From Nostoc desertorum CM1-VF14 (GTDB lineage: Bacteria; Cyanobacteriota; Cyanobacteriia; Cyanobacteriales; Nostocaceae): DNA of 52,456 nt. How positions within the stretch are numbered: position 1 is the stretch's first letter; the number at the start of each line of letters is the position of its first letter. The stretch lies in the NCBI GenBank assembly GCA_019359245.1, contig JAHHHR010000054.1, positions 1 through 52,456 on the forward strand, read 5' to 3'. Below, piece by piece: positions 17,269 through 25,016 of the stretch. Position numbers and translations under genes: made by a program. The notes below the pieces were generated by a model. It was given only the letters and a program-made list of their open reading frames with translations, had not been told where the DNA came from and did no database searches.

Positions 17269-18142
17269 TTTCTCGATTTGATTATCCTACTTTCAACCCC
17301 AAACAAATCTTTGTAAACTTCATAATCTCGAAAAAGTTCCATAATCAAACTTCGAGTAAAAGCACAGTAAATCATATTCCCTCGCGCCTCATACAAACCA
17401 AAAGCTTTAAATAAATCTTTTTTAGCGCCCTCAATATTGCCCAGATAGAATCTGACTGTCCCTCGTCCACAATATGCTTCTGCACAATCAGCATCTAGAG
17501 ATACAGCACTTCCGCCTGCTATGAGGTACGCACACAGTCTCAAAAGTTATGATAGGAAAGGGATATAGGTAAAATTGTGCTTCATAATAGCCGGAAGTGC
17601 TGTAATGCTTTTTCTAAATCAAAGAGTGATTTTTCTAATTCCTCAGATAAAAAATAAATATTCGCCCTATTTATATAAGCTGATAAACAGTTTGGTTCAA
17701 GTGAAATTACTTGATTGTAATCTAAGATAGCTGCTGGGTTGTCACCAGTTAAATTTTTATAAATATCAGCCCGATTTAGATAAGCTTGGACTAATTTTGG
17801 ATTCAGAGCGATGGCTTTAGTATAATCTTCAATCACCTTTGGAAATTCTGACTTATGACAGATTTTTGAGCGAGCTAATCCTCGATTATTATAAGCTTCA
17901 GCAAAATTCGGATTTATTGCTAATGCATTATCAAAAAGCTGAATTGCATTTTCATATTTTTCGATTTGAAACTGAATTAGTCCTATAGTATTGTGAACTT
18001 CAGCAAAATTAGGATAGAAATAAAGTGCATTTCTGAAGCACTCCATCACTCCAGATAAGTTTCCTGATTTGAGATGCTCTATTCCTTTGTCATACCACAG
18101 TTGCCCTTGTTCTATATCAATTTCTTGCATTAATTCCACCAA
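17265..18142 (-). pseudogene. TPR-repeat protein gene split by a MITE
   Basis: The 5' part (18142 to about 17605) encodes tetratricopeptide repeats (IGLIQFQIEKYENAIQLFDNALAINPNFAEAYNNRGLA and others). It stops at 17582 inside an inserted element. The 3' part (about 17501-17265) resumes another TPR (SLDADCAEAYCGRGTVRFYLGN). Removing 101 bp (the element plus one TA) joins the parts in frame as EKALSLDADCAEAYCGRG, restoring a 258-residue protein. TPR proteins are protein-interaction scaffolds. Two truncated polypeptides could still be made (from 18142, and from an ATG at 17543). It lies downstream of the polymerase-like gene on the same strand. Confidence 0.85.
17502..17604. mobile_element. MITE with terminal inverted repeats and TA target duplication
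   Basis: TACAGCACTTCCG (17502-17514) and CGGAAGTGCTGTA (17592-17604) are exact inverted repeats, and imperfect pairing continues inward for about 15 more bases. It has no coding capacity. Flanking TA duplication and precise frame restoration on excision indicate insertion at TA, typical of MITEs mobilised by IS630/Tc1-type transposases. The IS630 remnants in this window have different ends, so they are not the obvious partner. Confidence 0.85.
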
Positions 18143-18326
18143 ATCTTCCCTCTTTTAATTTAAAATTCCTTAAATATTTATCAACTCGGATATTTAGCCG
18201 AGTCAGTTAATTTATCGTAAATCAAAGGGTTTAAGACCCCTACCTCTACAGGTAGCCCCAATTTCAGTTAGGGTTTAAATACCCGTCTGAAATGTATTTA
18301 ATTTTGAATGCGTGAATTTTGAATTG
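18143..18326. other. Structured spacer between the polymerase-like gene and the TPR gene
   Basis: Contains a small hairpin CTACCT / AGGTAG (18240-18245 and 18250-18255), flanked by two copies of AGGGTTTAA. It could terminate or attenuate transcription leaving the 1600-codon gene. No ORF seen. Confidence 0.4.
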
Positions 18327-21300
18327 TTAACCGTATATTTCTAATTCTTGACTTTTATTTTTCTCTAATATTTTATCTATCTGACTATTCGCGTCCTCAA
18401 AACTTTGCAATATCTGTGGAGTTAATTTATTAGTCTGTATCTGACCAGATTGCAAGTTTAAAATTACCTCCCCATTTTTCTGTGAAATAGTTAAATCTCT
18501 CTGCTGGGTATTAAAGGTTATATCATAAATTTTTCCCAAAACTTGAGTGCCATTTTCATTAGACTTACCCCAGACCATGCCAATCCTTTGAGCAATTTGA
18601 GTCAACCGACTGATGGCTTCAAGTTCAAATGTATCTTGATTCATTACTGCCAACGCTTGGGCTGATAATTGCTCACCAGCTTTAAACCCATAAGCCACTT
18701 CTACAATGCGTTTTTTGTAATTTTCCGGCTTCCCTAACTTGTCTGCGGCATTGTACCAATTTCTCAAATCATCAATAGTAACTGTCGCGGACTTCTCGAC
18801 ACCTAGAGGTTCGGTTTTTGTACTATTAGTAATGTCTGTTGTAGAAGGATTAGTGGAGAGTAATGGAGTTATAGATTGGTTGGGCGGGGATTGTGCTGTT
18901 TGTTCTGGTGGTTTCAAAAACTGCGGTCGTGTGGCAAGGGAGCTAACAAATTGTTGATACTCAAGAGTAGATTCAATCACAGCCCCGAATTTCTTGGTCA
19001 TGCTCGACAAAGTTTTGGGGGGAATTGAACTACTGACTAAGTTAAATACCGCTAGACCTTTTTTAGTTTCCCTGATAACATCTTCTGTTGAGGCAAGCGA
19101 GAATTCAACTTTTTGAGCAGTTAACCATTTAGTCACAGTATCAGCTTTCTGGTTGTCAACAGCCAAGCCCATGACTCCAAGTTTTTCGTTTGATTCTGTA
19201 GAAAAGAGGAAAGTAGGACGCTCTTTAATATGATGTAGAATTTTCGCACTACTCTCAATCATATACAGTTGTTGAGGATTAACTGATTGAGTCCCAAAAG
19301 CCTGAAACTCCTTCGTCCACTTCTGGGGATATTCAACGGTATTAGGGTCTATTTGAGCGCAAATAACAGAAAAATTACTTTGAATAATAGCGTCGGCGTG
19401 TGTAAGTTGTCCGGTTTTGAGCAGTCCAAGCTGTCTGAGCGCGTCTTTGTCTTTTTTGAAGTGCAATACTCCCAAGGGTTCACCATTTAAAAACACGGCA
19501 TCTCTAGTTTTTAAGGGTGGTATTTCTATAGTTACTTTTCGATAATCTCCAGCCGAAAATGACTGACCAGAAAAATCATAAAAGTTAATTTTGTTAATTT
19601 TCAGGAGATTACCATTGGGAGATTCACCCAGTACAAAAGCTTGATCTCCAATTTCAGAGATTGACGTGAGCTTTAATTTTAGAAGATTACCATTTTTGAG
19701 ATAATTAATTTCTTTTAACTGTTGGACAGAATCACTGTCTAACTCACCCAGAGTGAAAGCATCAATTTTTATTTTTACTGTTTTATCAGGAATCGGCACA
19801 GTGCCAAATTCTAAGTTTACGGGTTCGGCGTTAAAAACAAGTCCTGCATAAGAGAAGTTCTTGAGTTCACGGATAGTAATTTCAATCGGCTCGTTTCCAG
19901 GCAGTCCAATAGTTGCTTTGGCAGTGGCAGGTTCTACCCCAACCATACTTGCTTGCGCTTTTGTTCCAATGGGAAGCTGTGCAGTTCTGGTTTCGAGCAT
20001 GGCGAATTCCTTATATTCGCCGTCACTATCCTGGACAAACATTAGCCTGGAAATATGGCGCTCATGTCCGACTGGGTGGTGAGAAGCTCTGATTTCTATA
20101 GGATGTTTTTCATGAGCGTTCCAGTCTCGACCTAAAAATTGATTCGCTTCATTATTTAATGTGACTAACTTCGGTTCGGTAAATTGCAATTTATCTAAGC
20201 GAGAGATAATCTCATTGGGGAAAGCAGCGAAGGCAAAATTAGAGACTTTTTTGGCGATCGCTTGGGGGTTTGCGTCTTCTTTTCTTGCAACTTCGAGTTC
20301 ATCCTGGCGAGATGCACAGATGTTCCAAGCGGCGGCGGATAGAGCAAGTTTTTCTGACTCTGGGATTGAGGCGTAAAATGCGAGAGCTGCGTCATTTGCT
20401 AAGGCAAAGAGTAGTTTAGTTTGGCTTCTAGTAAGTTCTGGTCTTAGTTCTAAAAGTTTACCTGCCTGCATGGTCATCCCCGCCTTGAGGTTGTGGTCAG
20501 TCACCGATTGTTGGCTAACTGTCCCCAGGTTGCGGTAAGCGGGTTTTCCATCCTCCCCAATCTCACCATCTATCTGTGCAACTGCTAGTAATTTGTGGGG
20601 GCGTTCTTTAGTTCTGAATTTCTCTAAAATTTCATCTAAGCGAATGTTCAACGTCTGGGCTTTCCAGATTAGGGGATGCCCGTAGCGGGTGAGATTGGTA
20701 ATTTCGAGTTGCGTTCCTGAATCCGTTTGAACAATTGCGCTAGGGCCAGACTCTGTTTCTCGCCGCCTTGAGGCACGAACCGCAGCGTTGAACTTCAGAT
20801 CAAACTCGTATTTGGCGGCGATCGCTGCAAATTTTTGCTGTGGTGTAAATTCCACTCCTTTGAACAAATCTTTAAACTGGACGATGGGACGCGATTCTAA
20901 CTGTGATTCTTGGAAATATTTATTGGTTTGGCTAATCAATAATTCTACTGGTGAGTAGCCCTTTGGTATTATACCTGTGCTTAAATAAACTGACGAAGAT
21001 TTTTTATCTTTAATATAATTAACATCACGATACAAGTAGCGGCTATTTTCTCTGATTAAATTCATCTCAGGTTTTTTAGCACTTTTGAATAAATCAACCG
21101 CTATTTGGTTTTGATAACATCCCTCACCAATCATTTCTCGGTACATCAGGCGGTTAACATCCATTGCCTGATGAATAATCTCTCTTCTTCTGTTAGGATT
21201 CTTTGCTAGAGCTACAACAGATTGCATGAAGGGTTTGTACTCTGCTCTAATTGGCTTGGGCTTCTCGTCATGTTCCTGTTCAAATAAACTTTGATAATGG

Positions 21301-23129
21301 CTAGATACTTGGTCTAAATAAGTTGATTGTTGCTCTAAGTTACCGTAAGTTTTAAGTACTTCAATTTCTGATTCTAATGCCTCCAGTGCCGTCACTTGAT
21401 TGTTGATTATGCCCACGCTGATGCTATCACTCATGTGGATAGCGATTTTTTCAAATGGGGGCTGGCTTCCATCGGTGGGATCAAAAAATGATTGTTTTTT
21501 GAGCTTAACCGTGGGCGAATAGGCGTTTTGGGGAAGATTTCTCCGCTCTGCTTCTGCTGTTAAATTGGGATATAAGCTAGCTCTTGCTACACCAATGCAA
21601 TCACCATCGTAGTCTCGCGCTTGGCGTTCTGATTCGGTTTCTGCTGGGTCGATAAAATCAACATCAACCAAGAGTGCTTCTAACTCTGTAATTCTGGCTT
21701 GTATACGCTTGTGGTCTTCGTCATTAACTACAATTATGCCTTGCAAAGATTTACCATCTGGAGCAACACGGTCTAAAACGTGTTTATTAGTAGAAACACA
21801 CAAACCATTAGAGTTGAGGAAAGGAGAACGGAAATTAAGAATTTTTTCTTGCTCATCAAGCCAAGAGACACAAATTTCACCATTTTTGAGTTGCTTGGAG
21901 GGAATAATCATCCCTCGGTCAAAAGTAAGCGTTTTCCCAACAGCAATATCTCGCCACTCACTTTGTACAAACCGACTTAATTCCTGCTTTACCTTCTCAG
22001 TTTCTAATAGCTGCTGATGCCCTAGTATATCGGCTTTAATAAGTTTGTACATGAACAAGTCATCTTTAGTACTTTCGTCATCCAATTCCTGATCTGTATC
22101 TAAGTCATCATTTGTCTCTAACTTTTTAATATCTGTTTCTTGATCGGTGACTTCTCCTGTTTTTAATTTATTTTGGCTCAATGATTCTTTACGTTTTTCA
22201 TATCTTTCACAATAGTAAGCAGCAACATTTCTAGGGTCATCTTGAATAGAGGCTAATCTTTGAGCTTGTACCTCTAGTTCCTCGGCAAAATCTTTAATTC
22301 CTTGGGGGAAAGATGCCAGCAGTTGGGAGATAGACATCTGACCTTGCTGAGATTGCCCTTTTTCAGCTAACCAAATATTTTGCTGATATAATCCTGGTTG
22401 AATTTGAGGTTTTGTGGGGCCTTTGGGTCTATCCTTGTCTGTTCCCTTAAAACTGCTTACAGGGAGAATTATGTCTATCTTTGGTTTGTTATTTGAATCT
22501 GCATATTTGATTTCGTCTAGCCTGTATGGTCGCAGTGTTCCTTTGCCAAAGCGATATTTAGTAGTATCATCTCCAACTCCATCCACCCAACCGAATCGAT
22601 GCTGAATTACACGATAGCTTTTATCTGCTTGGGATTCTCTTAAAGTGAGCAAGTCATAGAGTTGTGTTGAAATCTGCCCATAACAATCTCCAACTAATTT
22701 ATATGCCAAATCATTTGATAATATCCCTCCATTTTCACCAGCATTTTCAGTAGAATCATCTACTACCAAAATATTTAGCTTTTCGTGAATCGCATTTTTA
22801 CAAGCCCCAAGGAAGATAGAACCATAAGCGCCCCGGTCTTTACTATCTGGACAAATTTTTTGAATCGTTTCTAAGCATTCTTTATCTCCATAAAGTAAAC
22901 GAGTCTTAGAAGACAGTAATAAAATTTGTCCATCTGGATGATTCTTTAATTCTTCGGTGGTGCTGTATTCATCTGAGTGTCCAAATGAAAAAATTTTATC
23001 AGGAAAGTAAAATTCCAGTAAAGTATTACTTAGCTTTTCAGTTAAAATTGATTGAGAGCCAGTTTTGTTATCGTCTGTGTAGATCCATTGCTTTAAACGA
23101 GGGTCAAAATGTTTCAATTCCAAAGTCAT
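18327..23129 (-). CDS. Putative two-barrel (QDE-1/YonO/RdRP-like) single-chain RNA polymerase
   Basis: 1600 residues. The catalytic signature DYDGD is at 506-510 in ARDYDGDCIGVA, matching NADFDGDQMAV of RNA polymerase beta' and the DxDGD of cellular RdRPs. Before it, LNFRSPFLNSNGLCVS (431-446) corresponds to the NRAPTLHRLG / RCPCLHPGD segment. Further upstream, RVIQHRFG ... YRFGKGTLRPYR (173-203, Lys196) resembles the FQIRYGGxKG ... LRPS block carrying the lysine of the first barrel. After the Asp triad, SLYPNLTAEAERRNLPQNAYSP and SDSISVGIINNQVTALEALES also match the families. The remaining 1000 or so residues are unassigned, with beta-rich segments (LPIGTKAQASMVG) and a Pro/Ser/Thr linker near 1430. 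No signal or membrane segment. Single-chain RNA synthesis, DNA- or RNA-templated, is the inferred activity. The start lacks a ribosome site but is the only ATG near a divergent palindrome. Confidence 0.72.
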   Translation of the reverse strand: MTLELKHFDPRLKQWIYTDDNKTGSQSILTEKLSNTLLEFYFPDKIFSFGHSDEYSTTEELKNHPDGQILLLSSKTRLLYGDKECLETIQKICPDSKDRGAYGSIFLGACKNAIHEKLNILVVDDSTENAGENGGILSNDLAYKLVGDCYGQISTQLYDLLTLRESQADKSYRVIQHRFGWVDGVGDDTTKYRFGKGTLRPYRLDEIKYADSNNKPKIDIILPVSSFKGTDKDRPKGPTKPQIQPGLYQQNIWLAEKGQSQQGQMSISQLLASFPQGIKDFAEELEVQAQRLASIQDDPRNVAAYYCERYEKRKESLSQNKLKTGEVTDQETDIKKLETNDDLDTDQELDDESTKDDLFMYKLIKADILGHQQLLETEKVKQELSRFVQSEWRDIAVGKTLTFDRGMIIPSKQLKNGEICVSWLDEQEKILNFRSPFLNSNGLCVSTNKHVLDRVAPDGKSLQGIIVVNDEDHKRIQARITELEALLVDVDFIDPAETESERQARDYDGDCIGVARASLYPNLTAEAERRNLPQNAYSPTVKLKKQSFFDPTDGSQPPFEKIAIHMSDSISVGIINNQVTALEALESEIEVLKTYGNLEQQSTYLDQVSSHYQSLFEQEHDEKPKPIRAEYKPFMQSVVALAKNPNRRREIIHQAMDVNRLMYREMIGEGCYQNQIAVDLFKSAKKPEMNLIRENSRYLYRDVNYIKDKKSSSVYLSTGIIPKGYSPVELLISQTNKYFQESQLESRPIVQFKDLFKGVEFTPQQKFAAIAAKYEFDLKFNAAVRASRRRETESGPSAIVQTDSGTQLEITNLTRYGHPLIWKAQTLNIRLDEILEKFRTKERPHKLLAVAQIDGEIGEDGKPAYRNLGTVSQQSVTDHNLKAGMTMQAGKLLELRPELTRSQTKLLFALANDAALAFYASIPESEKLALSAAAWNICASRQDELEVARKEDANPQAIAKKVSNFAFAAFPNEIISRLDKLQFTEPKLVTLNNEANQFLGRDWNAHEKHPIEIRASHHPVGHERHISRLMFVQDSDGEYKEFAMLETRTAQLPIGTKAQASMVGVEPATAKATIGLPGNEPIEITIRELKNFSYAGLVFNAEPVNLEFGTVPIPDKTVKIKIDAFTLGELDSDSVQQLKEINYLKNGNLLKLKLTSISEIGDQAFVLGESPNGNLLKINKINFYDFSGQSFSAGDYRKVTIEIPPLKTRDAVFLNGEPLGVLHFKKDKDALRQLGLLKTGQLTHADAIIQSNFSVICAQIDPNTVEYPQKWTKEFQAFGTQSVNPQQLYMIESSAKILHHIKERPTFLFSTESNEKLGVMGLAVDNQKADTVTKWLTAQKVEFSLASTEDVIRETKKGLAVFNLVSSSIPPKTLSSMTKKFGAVIESTLEYQQFVSSLATRPQFLKPPEQTAQSPPNQSITPLLSTNPSTTDITNSTKTEPLGVEKSATVTIDDLRNWYNAADKLGKPENYKKRIVEVAYGFKAGEQLSAQALAVMNQDTFELEAISRLTQIAQRIGMVWGKSNENGTQVLGKIYDITFNTQQRDLTISQKNGEVILNLQSGQIQTNKLTPQILQSFEDANSQIDKILEKNKSQELEIYG

Positions 23130-23137
23130 AAATGTTA

Positions 23138-23158
23138 ATTAAATTGATGGAATTTAAT
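23138..23158. promoter_or_regulatory. Palindromic operator candidate between divergent genes
   Basis: ATTAAATT (23138-23145) and AATTTAAT (23151-23158) form a perfect inverted repeat across GATGG. The site sits in the 49-bp gap between the starts of the polymerase-like gene (minus) and the 176-residue gene (plus). A repressor bound here would cover both promoters. Confidence 0.5.
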
Positions 23159-23178
23159 CAATTTTTGAGGAGATTTAT

Positions 23179-23709
23179 ATGCCAAGGATTAAGCGTTGGA
23201 TAAATATGCACAAGGATGAGTTCCATCCAGATGGCAGCTTGAAAAATGAAGCTCGACAAGAAATGTTATCTGTGGGAATGAGTAACGAGGTAATTGATGA
23301 TTATGCCTCTAGGCTAAAAGCGAGATACGACGAGTGGAAGCACCTGGATGAGACTGATCCAGAGCCGTGGCCAATCTACACAGCCTACGATTTCTTTACT
23401 GAACAAGAAAAAAAGGAATTTAATCCTGATGGTTCTCTCAGACCTGAATATATAGAATATGCTCGTCAAATTGGCATCAGTGAAAGTGCGTTAGAACAGC
23501 TTGAGTGGCATAAGAAAATGGAGGTTGATCATTATAATAAAATGTCTGCCTCACACGTAGAACAAGGCATCAACTTTGGTGAATGGTTGATGGAAGGGAG
23601 GATTGGAAACAGCACAACATACATTCAACGTCGGCAGCAGATGGAGCAAGACCTGCGTAACTTTGAGCCGGAAGACAGTCTACCTTTCGACAAGGACACA
23701 GCATTTTAG
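23179..23709 (+). CDS. Hypothetical protein with an internal duplication (176 aa)
   Basis: The ATG follows an excellent ribosome site (GAGGAG, seven bases before). The protein is hydrophilic and contains two related units: DEFHPDGSLKNEARQEMLSVGMSNEVIDDY (about 12-41) and KEFNPDGSLRPEYIEYARQIGISESALEQL (about 79-108). Each has F-x-PDGSL followed by a helical, HTH-sized stretch. No family recognised. Being divergent from the polymerase-like gene across a short palindrome, it is a candidate regulator or accessory factor; this is inference from position. Confidence 0.7.
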   Translation: MPRIKRWINMHKDEFHPDGSLKNEARQEMLSVGMSNEVIDDYASRLKARYDEWKHLDETDPEPWPIYTAYDFFTEQEKKEFNPDGSLRPEYIEYARQIGISESALEQLEWHKKMEVDHYNKMSASHVEQGINFGEWLMEGRIGNSTTYIQRRQQMEQDLRNFEPEDSLPFDKDTAF

Positions 23710-23844
23710 TTAGCAAATTGAGGAATAGGGAGATTTCGCTCTATTTCTAATTTCCTAACATCTAAATTTGCTTGGGCAACGTGATGCTAAGTTTTTTAGC
23801 AAACAATGTCAGCAGTAAATTTACCCCAAACCTCGTGATTAAAT

Positions 23845-23979
23845 TCATTGATTTGGGGGGAATTTTTGATGATAAAAACCGTTAGAAAACGCAATCATTC
23901 CTAAGATGACAAAGGCTGTAATGATTAATATGTGCAGTGAATTGAATGCCGAGCGTTCTCTGACTACTTCAGCCCACAT
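23845..23979 (-). CDS. Small single-span membrane protein (44 aa), paralogue of the next gene's C-terminus
   Basis: Short frame starting MWAEVVRERSAFNSL at 23977-23979, followed by the hydrophobic segment HILIITAFVILGMIAFSNGF and a stop at 23845. The RERSAFNSL...IITAFVILGMIAF pattern matches KEKSVFASL...IITSFAILGMFAF in the 124-residue gene just upstream on the same strand. It is therefore either a duplicated small protein or the broken remnant of a second full copy. The frame is open further 5', with no better start. Confidence 0.45.
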   Translation of the reverse strand: MWAEVVRERSAFNSLHILIITAFVILGMIAFSNGFYHQKFPPNQ

Positions 23980-24032
23980 TACTTTCAGTTGATCTTCCGT
24001 TGTCTTCCTGAGCGAAAAAGCGAATTGTTTGG

Positions 24033-24407
24033 TTAATTGGCTTGCCGTTCTATAGCTGGAGGGATTACCCCAGACGATCGGACAACTGACTTGTTGGAAG
24101 CGGCGGCAAGGAACGCAAACATCCCTAAAATAGCAAAAGACGTAATAATCACTTGCTGTAGGGAGGCAAATACTGACTTTTCTTTCTCCTTTTGGACAGT
24201 GATGCGATTCAGATTCTGTTGAAATGCCGAGAAATACAAATAATTCAACACTTGTTTACACAAGGTAGGGTCTTCACCTATCTGTACTTTCTGGCACAGA
24301 AGAATTTCTAGATGCTCCCGGCGGCGATCGCTTGTAGACAAATCGCGCTCGTCCCACAGTTTTGCCTGGGTCGTATCTAAAGATCTATTAATACCTAATA
24401 TAGTCAT
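24033..24407 (-). CDS. Hypothetical protein with one C-terminal membrane segment (124 aa)
   Basis: The N-terminal 70 residues are soluble and charged (TSDRRREHLEILLCQKVQIGEDPTLCKQVLNYLYF). One hydrophobic segment, VIITSFAILGMFAFLAAAS, lies near residues 86-104. A related 44-residue ORF follows downstream. No family recognised. Topology suggests a tail-anchored or single-span protein. Confidence 0.55.
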   Translation of the reverse strand: MTILGINRSLDTTQAKLWDERDLSTSDRRREHLEILLCQKVQIGEDPTLCKQVLNYLYFSAFQQNLNRITVQKEKEKSVFASLQQVIITSFAILGMFAFLAAASNKSVVRSSGVIPPAIERQAN

Positions 24408-24541
24408 ACTATGGCCTTCTTTAATTGTTGAGTTAGCTGAGGGAACAGGTGTAATCGATAATTCAACTACACCCTACTGTGCTTTTTGAAAAATGGAACT
24501 CGTATCTAACTTAAGAAGTTTAAATATGCTTTCAAAAAAGA

Positions 24542-24586
24542 ACTAGCAACTTGAGTACTGAAAAAATCAAAGCTCAGGTTGCTAGT
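24542..24586 (-). terminator. Terminator of the AIPR operon; member of a shared stem-loop family
   Basis: ACTAGCAAC ... TGAG pairs with CTCA ... GTTGCTAGT. Read on the minus strand it is followed by TTCTTTTTT, a good rho-independent terminator 20 bp after the stop of the gene at 24605. Its loop carries GTACTGAAAAAA, also found at 30569-30610 (opposite orientation) and 33090-33108. Confidence 0.65.
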
Positions 24587-24604
24587 AAATTTTGAGAATG
24601 TATG

Positions 24605-25015
24605 CTATATTTCCCAGTCTAAATCTTCAGTTGGAGATGGAGATAAAATCTGTGCCTTGGGTGGTGGCTGGCGTGTATCTGGCTGCAATGGGTTCGTCCC
24701 ATCCTGAAATAATTCTTGTGCCAGAGTCCGCCCATAGTCGTCAATGTCACTACTCAAGAAATACTGCAAAACCTGCGGTGTAGCACCATCAATTGCTGCT
24801 TGTGCTAGTAGAGATTTGATGAATTGGGGAGATGCTTCACTATCAGCTAGTACCTTCAAGGTTTGCTCGGCATCTTGGATGGTCATTCTGGAGATATCTT
24901 TAACTCCAACTTCGTCCCAGACATCCCCGAAATACTGTCGATATTGCTGATTGAAGTCTTGCTCTTGGGCAAATCGTGATAATTCTTGTACCTGCAAATG
25001 TGTCGTTTCTGACAT
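24605..25015 (-). CDS. Hypothetical protein, coupled to the AIPR gene (136 aa)
   Basis: Starts one base after the stop of the AIPR gene, so it is probably translationally coupled. The protein is acidic and helical (MTIQDAEQTLKVLADSEASPQFIKSLLAQAA), with a Pro-rich linker (RQPPPKAQILSPSPTEDLDWEI) at the end. No family recognised. Tight coupling suggests a functional partner of the AIPR protein. The transcript ends at the hairpin 24542-24586. Confidence 0.6.
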   Translation of the reverse strand: MSETTHLQVQELSRFAQEQDFNQQYRQYFGDVWDEVGVKDISRMTIQDAEQTLKVLADSEASPQFIKSLLAQAAIDGATPQVLQYFLSSDIDDYGRTLAQELFQDGTNPLQPDTRQPPPKAQILSPSPTEDLDWEI

Positions 25016-25016
25016 A

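Noticed and set aside
18200..18300. Two AGGGTTTAA copies with a small hairpin, looking like a CRISPR repeat pair
   Set aside because: Only two imperfect short copies with no regular spacer. No cas genes and no array anywhere in the window.
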